Positions 18,099-26,275 are shown, counted from the first letter of the stretch. The stretch: 39,547 nucleotides of DNA from Negativibacillus sp. (GCA_020024325.1 JAHHTY010000011.1:1-39547); one strand, 5' to 3'. Notes: generated by a model not told the origin, from the letters alone. Translations and numbers: made by a program.

Positions 18099-18503
18099 TT
18101 AGTGACAGCCTCTGCAGCTTCCACAGTTACCGCCGCAGCTTTCATGCATCTCGATAGAATCTGGGTCTTCTCCGTTTACAGAACCATACAGAATCTCGCT
18201 GATGAAGTTCATCATGCCGTCAACCTCTACTTTAGCAGCATTAAACTCTGCCATGTTTGGATTGGACATTACTTCCTGATACAACTCTTTGAGCTCTTTA
18301 TCCAGAGCAGTCAACTGTTCAGAATCTTTGTTTTCCTGTGCCATTGCGTTGGTCAGGTCAGAACGTTTCATATTGAATTTTACAATCAGCTCCTGAAGGT
18401 TGTTGTCTTCATCGTTTGCTTTCTTTGCTGCATCAATTCTTTTATATCTTTCGTCCTGCTGAATTGCTTTACCCAGCTCTCTTGCCATTGCAATAATATC
18501 CAT
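18099..18503 (-). CDS. YlbF/YmcA-family protein with C-terminal Cys cluster
   Basis: 134-aa helical protein of the YlbF/YmcA family. Residues 1-110 are charged helices (MARELGKAIQQDERYKRI at the start is typical). The last 12 residues hold four cysteines and a final His (C123, C127, C130, C133, H134), a potential metal or iron-sulfur site. In Bacillus, YlbF, YmcA and YaaT form a complex that carries iron-sulfur clusters and affects RNase Y-dependent mRNA processing and Spo0A-linked development; this role is transferred by family only. Its position beside miaB matches ymcA next to ymcB in Bacillus. An accGGAGGt site precedes the ATG. Confidence 0.88.
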   Translation of the reverse strand: MDIIAMARELGKAIQQDERYKRIDAAKKANDEDNNLQELIVKFNMKRSDLTNAMAQENKDSEQLTALDKELKELYQEVMSNPNMAEFNAAKVEVDGMMNFISEILYGSVNGEDPDSIEMHESCGGNCGSCRGCH

Positions 18504-18595
18504 TGTTTTTACCTCCGGTAATATTTTATTGTCAGCTCTGTTAAAACTATTTCTAGTTAATATGAGCGTCCTTACATTTTCTTCTATGTTATAAT

Positions 18596-20044
18596 TTACA
18601 GCAATACTCCCTCATATTCCGAACGCATTCCTTTTGTAATTTTAACATCTACAAATCTGCCTTTCTGAATACCTTCTGCCATAAATTTTACAACCATTCC
18701 GTTTTCACAAATGCCGTACATCCAGCCTTCTTTGTTCTGGACCTTATCTTCAACCAGCACCCGCATTAGCTTTCCTTGGGCAGCCTTGTTATCTTCCTCG
18801 CTGATTTGATGCTGCACTGCAAGCAGCTCGTTGAGCCATTTTGTTTTTTCTTTATAGTCAATTGGATCTGGCATTGTAGCAGCTCGTGTTCCCGGTCTTG
18901 GTGAATAAATAAACGTAAACATTGCCTGATAACGTACCTGTTTACATAAAGCAATTGTCTGTTGGAATTCTTTATATGTTTCCCCCGGAAAACCTACAAT
19001 GATATCTGTTGTAAAGGTTACATCCGGCATCTTTTCTCTTGCATAGTTAATCAGCGACAGATAGTGTTCTCTGGTGTAGTGGCGATTCATCTGCCCTAAA
19101 ACCCTGTCAGAGCCACTTTGTACCGGCAAATGAATGCTGTGGCAAATTTTTTTGCTGCGTGCTATCACATCAATCAATTCTTTGGTGCAGTCTTTTGGGT
19201 GTGATGTCATAAAACGGATGCGGAAATCCCCCTTTAACGCTTCAATGCGTTCGAGTAATTGTGCAAACGTAATCTTCTCGTCCAAACCTTTTCCATAGGA
19301 GTTTACATTTTGTCCCAGAAGTAAAATTTCTTTATATCCCATTGCAAGAATTTCTTTTGCTTCGCGGATAATTTCATCCGGTTTTCTGCTTACCTCTCTG
19401 CCGCGTACATATGGTACGATGCAATAGGAACAAAAATTATCACAACCGTTCATGATTTGAAGCGATGCCTGATTCCCTTGTGCCCTTTTTATCGGAAGAC
19501 CTTCCGGAATTAAATTTTCTCTGCCTTCACCCTCATAACAATCCATAACCCTGCGTTCTCCTGACAACAGACGGTTAATCAGCTTTGGCAAAGTATGTAG
19601 AACGTGTGTTCCAAAAATAAGCTCTACAAATGGATAGCTGCGGCGAATCTGCATAACAATACCTTCCTGCTGCATCATACAACCGCACAGACCAATCATA
19701 ATGTTTGGATTTGCCGCTTTCAGTCTTTTCAGCTCACCCACAGTACTCAGCAGACGAATTTCTGCGTTTTCTCGAATAGCGCAGGTGTTATAGATGATAA
19801 TATCCGCTTCCTTTTCACTGGTTGCCTGTACACATCCCATATCCAGCAGCATTCCCATGATTTTTTCACTGTCAGCAACATTTCCCTGACATCCAAAGGT
19901 TCTTACCCATGCCCGCGGAGTATATCCCATCCTTCTGACTAAAAGTTCTCTGTTTTGTCCCATCAGCTCCCATTGACGCATTATTTCTTCTCTGGGAACT
20001 GATGTTGCTCGTTTTTGTTCTATCTGTAATTCTTCATTGAGCAT
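18596..20044 (-). CDS. miaB: tRNA-2-methylthio-N6-isopentenyladenosine synthase
   Basis: 482-aa radical-SAM methylthiotransferase that converts i6A37 to ms2i6A37 in tRNA. The radical-SAM cluster is C201-X3-C205-X2-C208 (CDNFCSYC); the auxiliary cluster ligands are C52 (TFGCQ), C88 (NTCAIR) and C122 (GCMMQ). The TRAM domain lies at the C-terminus (about 415-480). I use the ATG at 20044 with AAGGAG 8 nt upstream; a GTG at 20053 is also in frame. It is the first gene of the repair/tRNA-modification run and is preceded by a strong promoter. Confidence 0.96.
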   Translation of the reverse strand: MLNEELQIEQKRATSVPREEIMRQWELMGQNRELLVRRMGYTPRAWVRTFGCQGNVADSEKIMGMLLDMGCVQATSEKEADIIIYNTCAIRENAEIRLLSTVGELKRLKAANPNIMIGLCGCMMQQEGIVMQIRRSYPFVELIFGTHVLHTLPKLINRLLSGERRVMDCYEGEGRENLIPEGLPIKRAQGNQASLQIMNGCDNFCSYCIVPYVRGREVSRKPDEIIREAKEILAMGYKEILLLGQNVNSYGKGLDEKITFAQLLERIEALKGDFRIRFMTSHPKDCTKELIDVIARSKKICHSIHLPVQSGSDRVLGQMNRHYTREHYLSLINYAREKMPDVTFTTDIIVGFPGETYKEFQQTIALCKQVRYQAMFTFIYSPRPGTRAATMPDPIDYKEKTKWLNELLAVQHQISEEDNKAAQGKLMRVLVEDKVQNKEGWMYGICENGMVVKFMAEGIQKGRFVDVKITKGMRSEYEGVLL

Positions 20045-20091
20045 ACAAAACACTCCTTACCTACAAATTGTCATCTATTTCTTATCTTTTT

Positions 20092-20120
20092 ATTATACAT
20101 TTTTCCGCACCTTTCGTCAA
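20092..20120 (-). promoter_or_regulatory. Sigma-A-type promoter of miaB operon
   Basis: On the minus strand: -35 TTGACG (20115-20120), 17-nt spacer, -10 TATAAT (20092-20097), 47 nt ahead of the miaB ATG. Eleven of twelve hexamer bases match consensus. Confidence 0.85.
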
Positions 20121-20210
20121 TGCCGCATCATTTTCTCCACCCTCTTTCCTACTTATTTACAGAAAAATTTTTAGCTTGTTAAATTTTTCGCTATTTTTTC
20201 CGAAAATACA

Positions 20211-20240
20211 GTCTTTTCCCTAAAAAGGAATTGAAAAGAC
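20211..20240. repeat. Inverted repeat over the glucokinase -35 region
   Basis: GTCTTTTC (20211-20218) and GAAAAGAC (20233-20240) are an 8-bp perfect inverted repeat. The right arm overlaps the -35 element of the downstream promoter, the arrangement expected of an operator. The intergenic region is divergent, so a terminator is not needed here. Confidence 0.5.
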
Positions 20241-20259
20241 CCCTCCACAATGATATTAT
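20231..20259 (+). promoter_or_regulatory. Sigma-A-type promoter of glucokinase-comF unit
   Basis: -35 TTGAAA (20231-20236), 17-nt spacer, -10 TATTAT (20254-20259), 55 nt upstream of the ATG. The surroundings are strongly AT-rich. Confidence 0.8.
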
Positions 20260-20314
20260 ATAAGGTATATTATATATTTATAGTACAAAAAATCATATTT
20301 TAGGAGTGTTCCCG

Positions 20315-21289
20315 ATGAAATATTATATTGGTATTGACCTTGGCGGTACAAACATCGTTGCAGGTGTTGTTGACGAACAGTTTCATCTTGTAACCAAAGC
20401 AAGTAATAAAACGAATGTGGGTCGTCCTGCTTCTGAAATTGCCTTAACAATGGCACAAACAGCAAAACTTGCCGCAGAACAGGCAGGTCTTAGTATGGAG
20501 CAAATTTCTCTTGTCGGTATTGGTACCCCGGGTATTGTTGACTCTGTAACCAAAGAGGTTGTTTTTGCCGGAAATCTTAATTTTTCCAACGTGCCTCTTT
20601 GTCAGATGGTAGAAGAACACCTGCACCGCCCTGTGTTCATTGCAAACGATGCCGATGCCGCTGCATATGGTGAATTTATGGCAGGAGCCGGAAAAATGCA
20701 GGATGGCTCCCACATCAGCAATATGCTTGCAATCACCCTTGGAACCGGTGTTGGCTCCGGCATCATTATCGACTCCAAAATTTATAATGGATATGGTCAT
20801 GCCGGCGGTGAGTTCGGACATACCATCATCAATGTAAACGGCAGACAGTGCAGCTGTGGAAGAAAAGGCTGCCTTGATGTATACTGCTCTGCAACCGGTC
20901 TGATTACCACTACCAAAGAACATATGGAGAAAAACCCAGACTCTTTGATGTGGAAACTTTGTGACGGAGATTTAAACAAAGTGGACGGCCGCACCTGCTT
21001 TGATGCTGCACAGCAAGGGGATGCTGCCGGTCAGGCTGCTGTGGAAGAATATACCACTGTGCTTGCAGAGGCTATTGTGAATGCTGTCAATACTCTTCAG
21101 CCGGAAATCATCTGCATTGGAGGCGGTGTTTCTAAGCAAGGGGAAAACTTGCTTCGCCCAATCCGCAACTATATGGAACAGTTCTGTTTTGACCGCTTCA
21201 CTGCACACAAAACCGAAGTTCGCATTGCCCAGCTTGGCAATGATGCCGGCGTTATCGGTGCTGCTTTAATCGGTCTTCAAGCGGAATAA
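20315..21289 (+). CDS. glk: ROK-family glucokinase
   Basis: 324-aa cytosolic sugar kinase that probably phosphorylates glucose with ATP. The phosphate loop DLGGTN is at 8-13, a second ATP loop reads GTGVGSGI, and the substrate region GHAGGEFGH is followed by the ROK zinc motif CSCGRKGC (C179, C181, C186, with the nearby His). Glucose specificity is an inference from likeness to Firmicutes GlcK; N-acylated amino sugars are an alternative. I chose the ATG at 20315 with TAGGAG 8 nt upstream over an in-frame GTG at 20306. comF follows 26 nt later. Confidence 0.92.
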   Translation: MKYYIGIDLGGTNIVAGVVDEQFHLVTKASNKTNVGRPASEIALTMAQTAKLAAEQAGLSMEQISLVGIGTPGIVDSVTKEVVFAGNLNFSNVPLCQMVEEHLHRPVFIANDADAAAYGEFMAGAGKMQDGSHISNMLAITLGTGVGSGIIIDSKIYNGYGHAGGEFGHTIINVNGRQCSCGRKGCLDVYCSATGLITTTKEHMEKNPDSLMWKLCDGDLNKVDGRTCFDAAQQGDAAGQAAVEEYTTVLAEAIVNAVNTLQPEIICIGGGVSKQGENLLRPIRNYMEQFCFDRFTAHKTEVRIAQLGNDAGVIGAALIGLQAE

Positions 21290-21315
21290 GTTTTGTGATG
21301 AGAGGGGGAAGAAGG

Positions 21316-21975
21316 ATGGCTGCACAGCCAACAATACTGGACTGGATTCTTGATTTTTTCTGGCCTTCCCGCTGTGCCTTTTGCGGAGAGATTATCGCAC
21401 CCAATCATCATTGCTGCAAACGTTGTAAAAGCACTTTTACAATTTGTCCCCCTTTCTCTGTTTCCAACTTAGATGTTGTGTTTTGTTTTACAGAATATTC
21501 CCATTCGGTTGCCCGAGCTGTACATCTGTTAAAATTTAAAAATCAGCCACAGCTGGCAAAATTATTTGCACAGTTAATTACTTTGCGCTTTCGTCAACAG
21601 ATTCTCCATTTTTCGCCGGATTGTGTCTGCTGGGTTGCCATGCACCCCAAAAAGAAATATTTGCGCGGATATAATCAGGCTGAATTGATTGCAAAGGAAC
21701 TTGCTGTTTTACTCGGACTTCCTTCTTATCCGCTGCTGAGCAAAACAGCCCATACTGCCGCACAACATACTTTGTCTGCTGCTCAGCGAAAAACAAACTT
21801 AACCGGTGTATACTCCGCTGTCATGCCCACAAAAACAAAAGGACAGCGCATTTTGTTGGTGGATGATGTCATCACTACCGGTTCCACCATGACCGAATGT
21901 GCAAAAGCCCTTATTGAACAAGGTGCTGCATGGGTTGGCGGTGTGTGTTTTGCACATCCTGTTATCCCTGATTGA
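21316..21975 (+). CDS. ComF-family phosphoribosyltransferase-like protein
   Basis: 219-aa ComF protein. An N-terminal zinc-finger-like region has C20, C23, C33/C34 and C37. The phosphoribosyltransferase fold carries the PRPP loop DDVITTGST at 183-191. ComF is required for DNA uptake in naturally competent bacteria and in Bacillus works with the ComFA helicase; no comFA or other competence gene is present here, so a role in transformation is only possible. The ATG at 21316 has a purine-rich AGAGGGGG site 7 nt upstream; GTG/ATG codons at 21295/21298 are less well placed. Confidence 0.88.
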   Translation: MAAQPTILDWILDFFWPSRCAFCGEIIAPNHHCCKRCKSTFTICPPFSVSNLDVVFCFTEYSHSVARAVHLLKFKNQPQLAKLFAQLITLRFRQQILHFSPDCVCWVAMHPKKKYLRGYNQAELIAKELAVLLGLPSYPLLSKTAHTAAQHTLSAAQRKTNLTGVYSAVMPTKTKGQRILLVDDVITTGSTMTECAKALIEQGAAWVGGVCFAHPVIPD

Positions 21976-22046
21976 TATTTAAAAAGATTGCCTTGATATT
22001 GATAAATTTCTTTTTTCTTCATTTATGCAAGGCATTATAAAAGTCT

Positions 22047-22085
22047 AAAAACGTCGGTTTTGAATGATTCAAAACCGACGTTTTT
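22047..22085. terminator. Bidirectional terminator between comF and DUF1540 gene
   Basis: 18-bp perfect stem (22047-22064 with 22068-22085) around a 3-nt loop, flanked by A-tract and T-tract so that it works on both strands. It serves two convergent genes. The preceding 70 nt after comF contain a weak GCCTTG/CAAGGC pairing of no clear meaning. Confidence 0.93.
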
Positions 22086-22101
22086 CTGTTCTTTACTCGC
22101 C

Positions 22102-22422
22102 TTATCTAGCGCGGAAACTTTCACAGTTGGTTTCGCTTCGTTTTTCTGCACCATTTCCCATAATGCTGATGTGAGAAGCTGTACATCCTCCCATGTCGTT
22201 AAATACACAATGATTTGCAGTACATTTTACCTCACATTCAGGATTAGCATGAGAAAACTGTGTGTTGTTGGAAACCTCTCCTGAACCTTTTTTCTGAAAG
22301 CTCTGACATTCTGTTTCGCAGCACTGGCAAGCGCCCTTGCCCTGCACTTTTATTGCCGGCTGGCAGCAGCAGTTATCGCAGTTACTTGCACAACTTGTTA
22401 CATTACAGGTTAATTTTGTCAT
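22102..22422 (-). CDS. Cys-rich protein with two DUF1540 repeats
   Basis: 106-aa small protein with 16 cysteines in two related halves: residues about 3-43 (CNVTSCASNCDNCCC...CETECQSF) and about 63-104 (CEVKCTANHCVFNDMGGC...ETNCESF). The spacing fits the DUF1540 domain, a putative metal-binding fold common in Clostridia and Bacilli and often linked to sporulation or stress. No signal peptide or membrane helix is present. The second repeat matches the family better than the first. The start has AAGGA about 7 nt upstream. Function is not known. Confidence 0.85.
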   Translation of the reverse strand: MTKLTCNVTSCASNCDNCCCQPAIKVQGKGACQCCETECQSFQKKGSGEVSNNTQFSHANPECEVKCTANHCVFNDMGGCTASHISIMGNGAEKRSETNCESFRAR

Positions 22423-22485
22423 AATTCATCCTTCTTTCTAAAAAAATGGATTGCTTTTATGCTTTCCTCCTGAATATCTTTCCCT

Positions 22486-22518
22486 GTGAAAATAATTTTA
22501 TTCCACTTTTATTTTCAC
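22486..22518. repeat. Inverted repeat in the DUF1540/S11 divergent region
   Basis: GTGAAAATAA (22486-22495) and TTATTTTCAC (22509-22518) are a perfect 10-bp inverted repeat around a 13-nt AT-rich spacer, 64 nt upstream of the DUF1540 gene. It has the size of a dimeric-regulator operator or an mRNA leader hairpin. No good sigma-A promoter for the DUF1540 gene was found nearby. Confidence 0.5.
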
Positions 22519-22616
22519 TTTAGCATTATTTTGTGTTCCCTCTAAATTTTTTCGCTATATTTTTCATTCTTTTTGTCTGAAAATATCACACAAAATGTTA
22601 TGGGGTTCTTCTATTT

Positions 22617-22644
22617 TTCACCGAAATATGTTAAAATATACGAT
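22617..22644 (+). promoter_or_regulatory. Candidate promoter of the S11 peptidase-like gene
   Basis: TTCACC (22617-22622), 16-nt spacer, TACGAT (22639-22644); four of six matches in each hexamer. It is in the right place for a 50-nt leader but is weak, and other AT-rich alternatives overlap it. Confidence 0.35.
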
Positions 22645-22693
22645 AAGATATTTGTATTTTTCGAAATTCGTATCGTTTAGGAGGTTTTCTTTT

Positions 22694-24484
22694 TTGAAAA
22701 AGGTTATTTCATTTTTTATGGGACTGGTTCTTGCCTGTCAAATGAGCCTTCCTGCATTCGCTCAAGCTGGTACAACAGCACAACCACAAACTCCCCCACA
22801 AACTGCCCAAACTGACACCAATCAAAAAGGCAACACTCAAAACAACGCACAGCAGGGCAATGCTAATACCCAAAACAATACTGCTAATAATACACAACAA
22901 GGTAATACCAACACTCAAAACAACACACAACAAGGTAATGCCAATACGCAGAACAACACACAACAGGGTAATGCCAATACGCAGCAAGGTAATGCCAACA
23001 CGCAGCAAGGTAATGCCAACACGCAGCAGGGCAATAACAATGCTGCTAACAATACTCAACAAGGCAGCACTGATGTAACTGCTTTACCTGTCATCAACTC
23101 AGACTCGTATATTGTAATGAATGCAAGCACCGGACAGATTCTGATTTCCAAAAACCCAGACAAAAAACAGTATCCTTCCAATATCACTAAAATTATGACA
23201 ACTGCATTAGCTTTGGAATTTGTTGATCCGGAAGCAAGCTATCCTATAACTATTGAAGACGTTTTTCCAACTTACCCGGAATCTTATCGATTTAGCAATG
23301 GTACCTATGTGGCCATTACTCAAGATGAGGTTGTTAAAATCAAGGATTTGCTTTACGGAACAATGATTCAGTCGGCAAATGATACTGCTAATGCACTAGC
23401 AGACTGTACTGCAAAGCTTGCAAATCGCTCTATCATTTTGGATGATGGCTCCACCAGCTATACTGGAGGATTTGTGGAAATGATGAACGAAAAAGCTAAA
23501 GAACTAGGCTGCATCAACACCAATTTCATAAATCCACATGGTTTACACAGCGAAAACCACTATACCACTGCCTATGATATGGCTTTGATTACTCGCTATG
23601 CTTTATCTACACCAGATTTTCAGCAATACTTCAGTCAAACCGAATATACTATGGAACCTACCAACAAGCAATCTCTCCCAAGAAACTGGGGCAGAGTGAA
23701 AGAAGGTATGATGGACCCTTCTAACGAAAACTACTATCAGGGAACAATTGGTGTAAAGGTTGGTCAAAGTGCGCAGGCAAACAATACCGCTGTTTCTGTT
23801 GCAGAACAAAATGGTGTTCGTTTAATCTGCGTAGCACTCAACTGCACCGGGAGCAACGCTTATTCTGTGCAGAAAGATATGGTGAACCTTTTGAATTACT
23901 GTTTCACCAACTTTAACCCAATTACCTATACTTCCAAAGAACTGGCTCCCAAAGGATTTAAAACCCCCGTTTATGAAAAAACTGAAAAAGGAAATAATTA
24001 TATCGGCAACGCAACCTATTCTACCGATTCCGATTTCACCATTATGCTTCATAAAAATTTCAACAAAAACGATGTAGTAATTTCTACAGATATTCCAGGC
24101 AGATATTATATGAATGAGAATATGCCTTCCACCATTACCTTCTCCATTTCATCTGAACGGGCACAGGAAGCTTCGCAGTATATGGTTCCTACCATGGCGG
24201 CGTTAAAGCTAAAAGCCAGTGTCCTTACTTTCAGCGAAATAGAACGGCAAAAGCAAGAAGCTCGTCAAGCACTGTTTAACGAAATTTTTAAAGTTGCTAA
24301 AATTGTTCTCATCGTCCTGCTTGTTTTATTTATCTTGTTAATGATCATCCGAATCCGCAATAAACGTAAATATCAAAAACGGCTGGCTCGCAAAAAAGCG
24401 ACTGAAGCAAGACGCAGACAAATCCAACAGTCTTCCGGACAACGAAGACAACCACCCAATAATTCTCAAAAGCGAAGAAAATAA
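22694..24484 (+). CDS. S11 D,D-carboxypeptidase homologue, probably inactive
   Basis: 596-aa exported wall protein of the PBP5/DacA (peptidase S11) family. I use the TTG at 22694 because AGGAGG lies 9 nt upstream and it begins a clean signal peptide (KK, hydrophobic core, cleavage after AFA near residue 24). A long Asn/Gln/Thr repeat region follows (about 55-124), then the S11 domain (about 133-430), a beta-rich domain, one membrane helix (about 535-555) and a very basic tail. Active-site motifs are altered: SxxK reads NITK with N163 in place of the nucleophilic Ser (K166 kept), SxN is intact (S227-A228-N229), and KTG reads KVG (355-357). The family trims the terminal D-Ala of peptidoglycan stems; this copy is more likely a wall-binding or regulatory pseudoenzyme. 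It is monocistronic. Confidence 0.9.
   Translation: MKKVISFFMGLVLACQMSLPAFAQAGTTAQPQTPPQTAQTDTNQKGNTQNNAQQGNANTQNNTANNTQQGNTNTQNNTQQGNANTQNNTQQGNANTQQGNANTQQGNANTQQGNNNAANNTQQGSTDVTALPVINSDSYIVMNASTGQILISKNPDKKQYPSNITKIMTTALALEFVDPEASYPITIEDVFPTYPESYRFSNGTYVAITQDEVVKIKDLLYGTMIQSANDTANALADCTAKLANRSIILDDGSTSYTGGFVEMMNEKAKELGCINTNFINPHGLHSENHYTTAYDMALITRYALSTPDFQQYFSQTEYTMEPTNKQSLPRNWGRVKEGMMDPSNENYYQGTIGVKVGQSAQANNTAVSVAEQNGVRLICVALNCTGSNAYSVQKDMVNLLNYCFTNFNPITYTSKELAPKGFKTPVYEKTEKGNNYIGNATYSTDSDFTIMLHKNFNKNDVVISTDIPGRYYMNENMPSTITFSISSERAQEASQYMVPTMAALKLKASVLTFSEIERQKQEARQALFNEIFKVAKIVLIVLLVLFILLMIIRIRNKRKYQKRLARKKATEARRRQIQQSSGQRRQPPNNSQKRRK
22856..23064 (+). repeat. In-frame Asn/Gln tandem repeats
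   Basis: The DNA consists of imperfect repeats coding for GNANTQNNTQQ-type (33 bp) and GNANTQQ-type (21 bp) units; the final three 21-bp units are nearly identical at DNA level. All units keep the reading frame. Such tracts change length by slippage. The encoded linker is hydrophilic and uncharged, suitable for spanning the wall between the signal peptide and the catalytic-like domain. Confidence 0.85.
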
Positions 24485-24486
24485 CA

Positions 24487-24526
24487 ATAAAAAGAAGGAC
24501 GACCAATTGGTCGTCCTTCTTTTTAT
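24487..24526. terminator. Bidirectional terminator between S11 gene and SufB-like gene
   Basis: A 40-bp perfect palindrome centred at 24506/24507, GC-rich inside with A/T runs at both ends. It starts 3 nt after the plus-strand stop codon and ends 10 nt short of the minus-strand stop codon at 24536, so it can end both transcripts. Confidence 0.93.
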
Positions 24527-24535
24527 CTAAGCAAC

Positions 24536-25450
24536 TTATTTCAAAAATCCTTCTACAATTTTTGCTTCTGCTTCTTCCGAGGTCAGCCCCAGAGTCATCA
24601 GTTTAATCAACTGTTCTCCCGCAATTTTACCGATTGCTGCTTCGTGAATTAAGGCGGCATCAACGTTGTTTGCAGTCAACTCGGGAATTGCGCTGACAAT
24701 ACCATTATCCATAATGATTGCATCACACTCTGAGTGACCGGTACAACGTGTATTACCGTTGATAACAGAACGGAACAACTGTTTGGAAGTTCCTCTTGCA
24801 ACCGAACGAGAAATCAAGTCTGCACCGGAATCTTCTCCATCCAGATTTACCAAAAAATTGGTTTCTGCATACTGGTCGCCATGTGTCATAATTTTTTCTT
24901 TAATGACTAGTTTTGCATTTGCCTGCAAAATTGCTTTAGAATCTCTTTTTGTAGAATCCACACCCTTAATTTGGACAGTGTCCATTTCCATGTAACTGCC
25001 TTCTGCCATTTCAATATAAGTCTGTGGATTGATGATGCGTTTTCCGGTTCCCTCACCAATACCGATATGTTTTTCTTCATAGCGCACTCTGGCATTTTTT
25101 GAAATAAAGAAACGATGGATACCATTATGCTGAGAATCTTCTTCTCCGTCTGTGTGAACGCCACAACCCGCTACAATAACAATATCAGCATTTTCTCCTA
25201 CATAAAAATCGTTATATACAAGGTCATCAATATTACTTTTTGTAACACAAGCAGGGATATAAATTTTCTCTTTTGTATTTGGTTTAACAATAATATCAAT
25301 TCCAGGCTGTCCTACTTTTGGAATAATGTCAACATTTTCGGTGGATTGTCTACCTGCACAACCACTGTCTTCACGGATGTTAAACGCACCTTTGATTTCC
25401 CCGGAAATATCAGAAATCATGCTTAACAATGTTTTGGTAATATCATTCAT
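24536..25450 (-). CDS. SufB/SufD-like scaffold of a minimal SUF system (SmsB-type)
   Basis: 304-aa SufBD-family protein, clearly shorter than SufB (about 470 aa) or SufD (about 420 aa) and close to the SmsB proteins of the SUF-like minimal system. The beta-helix core spans about 60-235 and the C-terminal helices about 255-304. C242 in GHSECDA aligns with the essential cysteine of SufB, and H269-E270 in IHEAAIG with its conserved glutamate region, so cluster assembly chemistry seems kept. It should form a complex with the SufC-like ATPase encoded 13 nt upstream. The ATG at 25450 has a GAGGAGGG site; the frame is open to 25495 but that would overlap the ATPase gene. Confidence 0.9.
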   Translation of the reverse strand: MNDITKTLLSMISDISGEIKGAFNIREDSGCAGRQSTENVDIIPKVGQPGIDIIVKPNTKEKIYIPACVTKSNIDDLVYNDFYVGENADIVIVAGCGVHTDGEEDSQHNGIHRFFISKNARVRYEEKHIGIGEGTGKRIINPQTYIEMAEGSYMEMDTVQIKGVDSTKRDSKAILQANAKLVIKEKIMTHGDQYAETNFLVNLDGEDSGADLISRSVARGTSKQLFRSVINGNTRCTGHSECDAIIMDNGIVSAIPELTANNVDAALIHEAAIGKIAGEQLIKLMTLGLTSEEAEAKIVEGFLK

Positions 25451-25463
25451 GGCAATCCCTCCT

Positions 25464-26210
25464 CTAATGACCCTTTCTTTTGGCTTTTCCGCCAATGCAG
25501 TACTGGCAATCCTCTTTCAGCAATTCCGGAAGAACATCTTCTTTCTTGCCCTTTGCGCTGATTTTACCGTCTGCAAGTACGATGATCTCATCTGCTATAT
25601 CCAGAATTCTTTCCTGATGAGATATAATAATGATAGAACCTTTCACCTCTGCCCTCATACTGCGGAATACATCAATCAGGTTGTTAAAGCTCCAGAGGTC
25701 GATACCTGCTTCCGGCTCGTCGAAAATAGAAAGTTTTGTTTTTCTTGCCATCACTGTCGCAATCTCAATTCTTTTGATTTCTCCACCCGACAGACTTTCG
25801 TTAACCTCGCGGTCGATATACTCTCTTGCACACAGACCAACTTCTTTGAGATAAGCACACGCTTCGCAATCGCTGATTTCATGTCCTGCTGCCAAATTGA
25901 TTAAATCTCGAACAGTAATTCCTTTAAAGCGTACCGGCTGTTGGAAAGCAAAGCTGATACCTTTCTTTGCTCTTTCGGTGATATCCATATTGGTGATATC
26001 TTCTCCGTCCAGCAGAATTTGTCCTTGATTTGGCTTTAAGATACCTGCAATCATCTTTGCCATTGTGGATTTACCACCACCGTTTGGACCGGTAATAACC
26101 ACAAATTTTCCTGTTTCTACCTGTATGCTGACATCCCGAAGAATTTCCTTTGTAGTATTATCCTGAAATTCATCTTCTACACTCAGCGAAACATTCTTTA
26201 ATTCAAGCAT
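25464..26210 (-). CDS. sufC: SufC-like ABC ATPase (SmsC-type)
   Basis: 248-aa cytosolic ATPase of the SufC group that drives iron-sulfur cluster assembly on the SufB-like partner. Walker A is GPNGGGKST (41-49), the signature LSGGEIKR is near residue 140, and Walker B plus D-loop read IFDEPEAGID. The tail carries two cysteines (CQYC) and a basic KAKRKGH end, not typical of E. coli SufC. No sufS, sufU, iscU or desulfurase gene is nearby, so sulfur supply must come from elsewhere. It is the first gene of a two-gene operon with a consensus-like promoter. Confidence 0.93.
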   Translation of the reverse strand: MLELKNVSLSVEDEFQDNTTKEILRDVSIQVETGKFVVITGPNGGGKSTMAKMIAGILKPNQGQILLDGEDITNMDITERAKKGISFAFQQPVRFKGITVRDLINLAAGHEISDCEACAYLKEVGLCAREYIDREVNESLSGGEIKRIEIATVMARKTKLSIFDEPEAGIDLWSFNNLIDVFRSMRAEVKGSIIIISHQERILDIADEIIVLADGKISAKGKKEDVLPELLKEDCQYCIGGKAKRKGH

Positions 26211-26275
26211 ATTTTCACTCCATCTTCTATATTCAATCTAAACTTAAAATGAAAAATTAACACTTTTTACCTATA

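Noticed and set aside
22856..23064. Tandem repeats considered as a CRISPR array
   Set aside because: Units are contiguous without unique spacers and stay in frame within a secreted protein; no cas genes are nearby.
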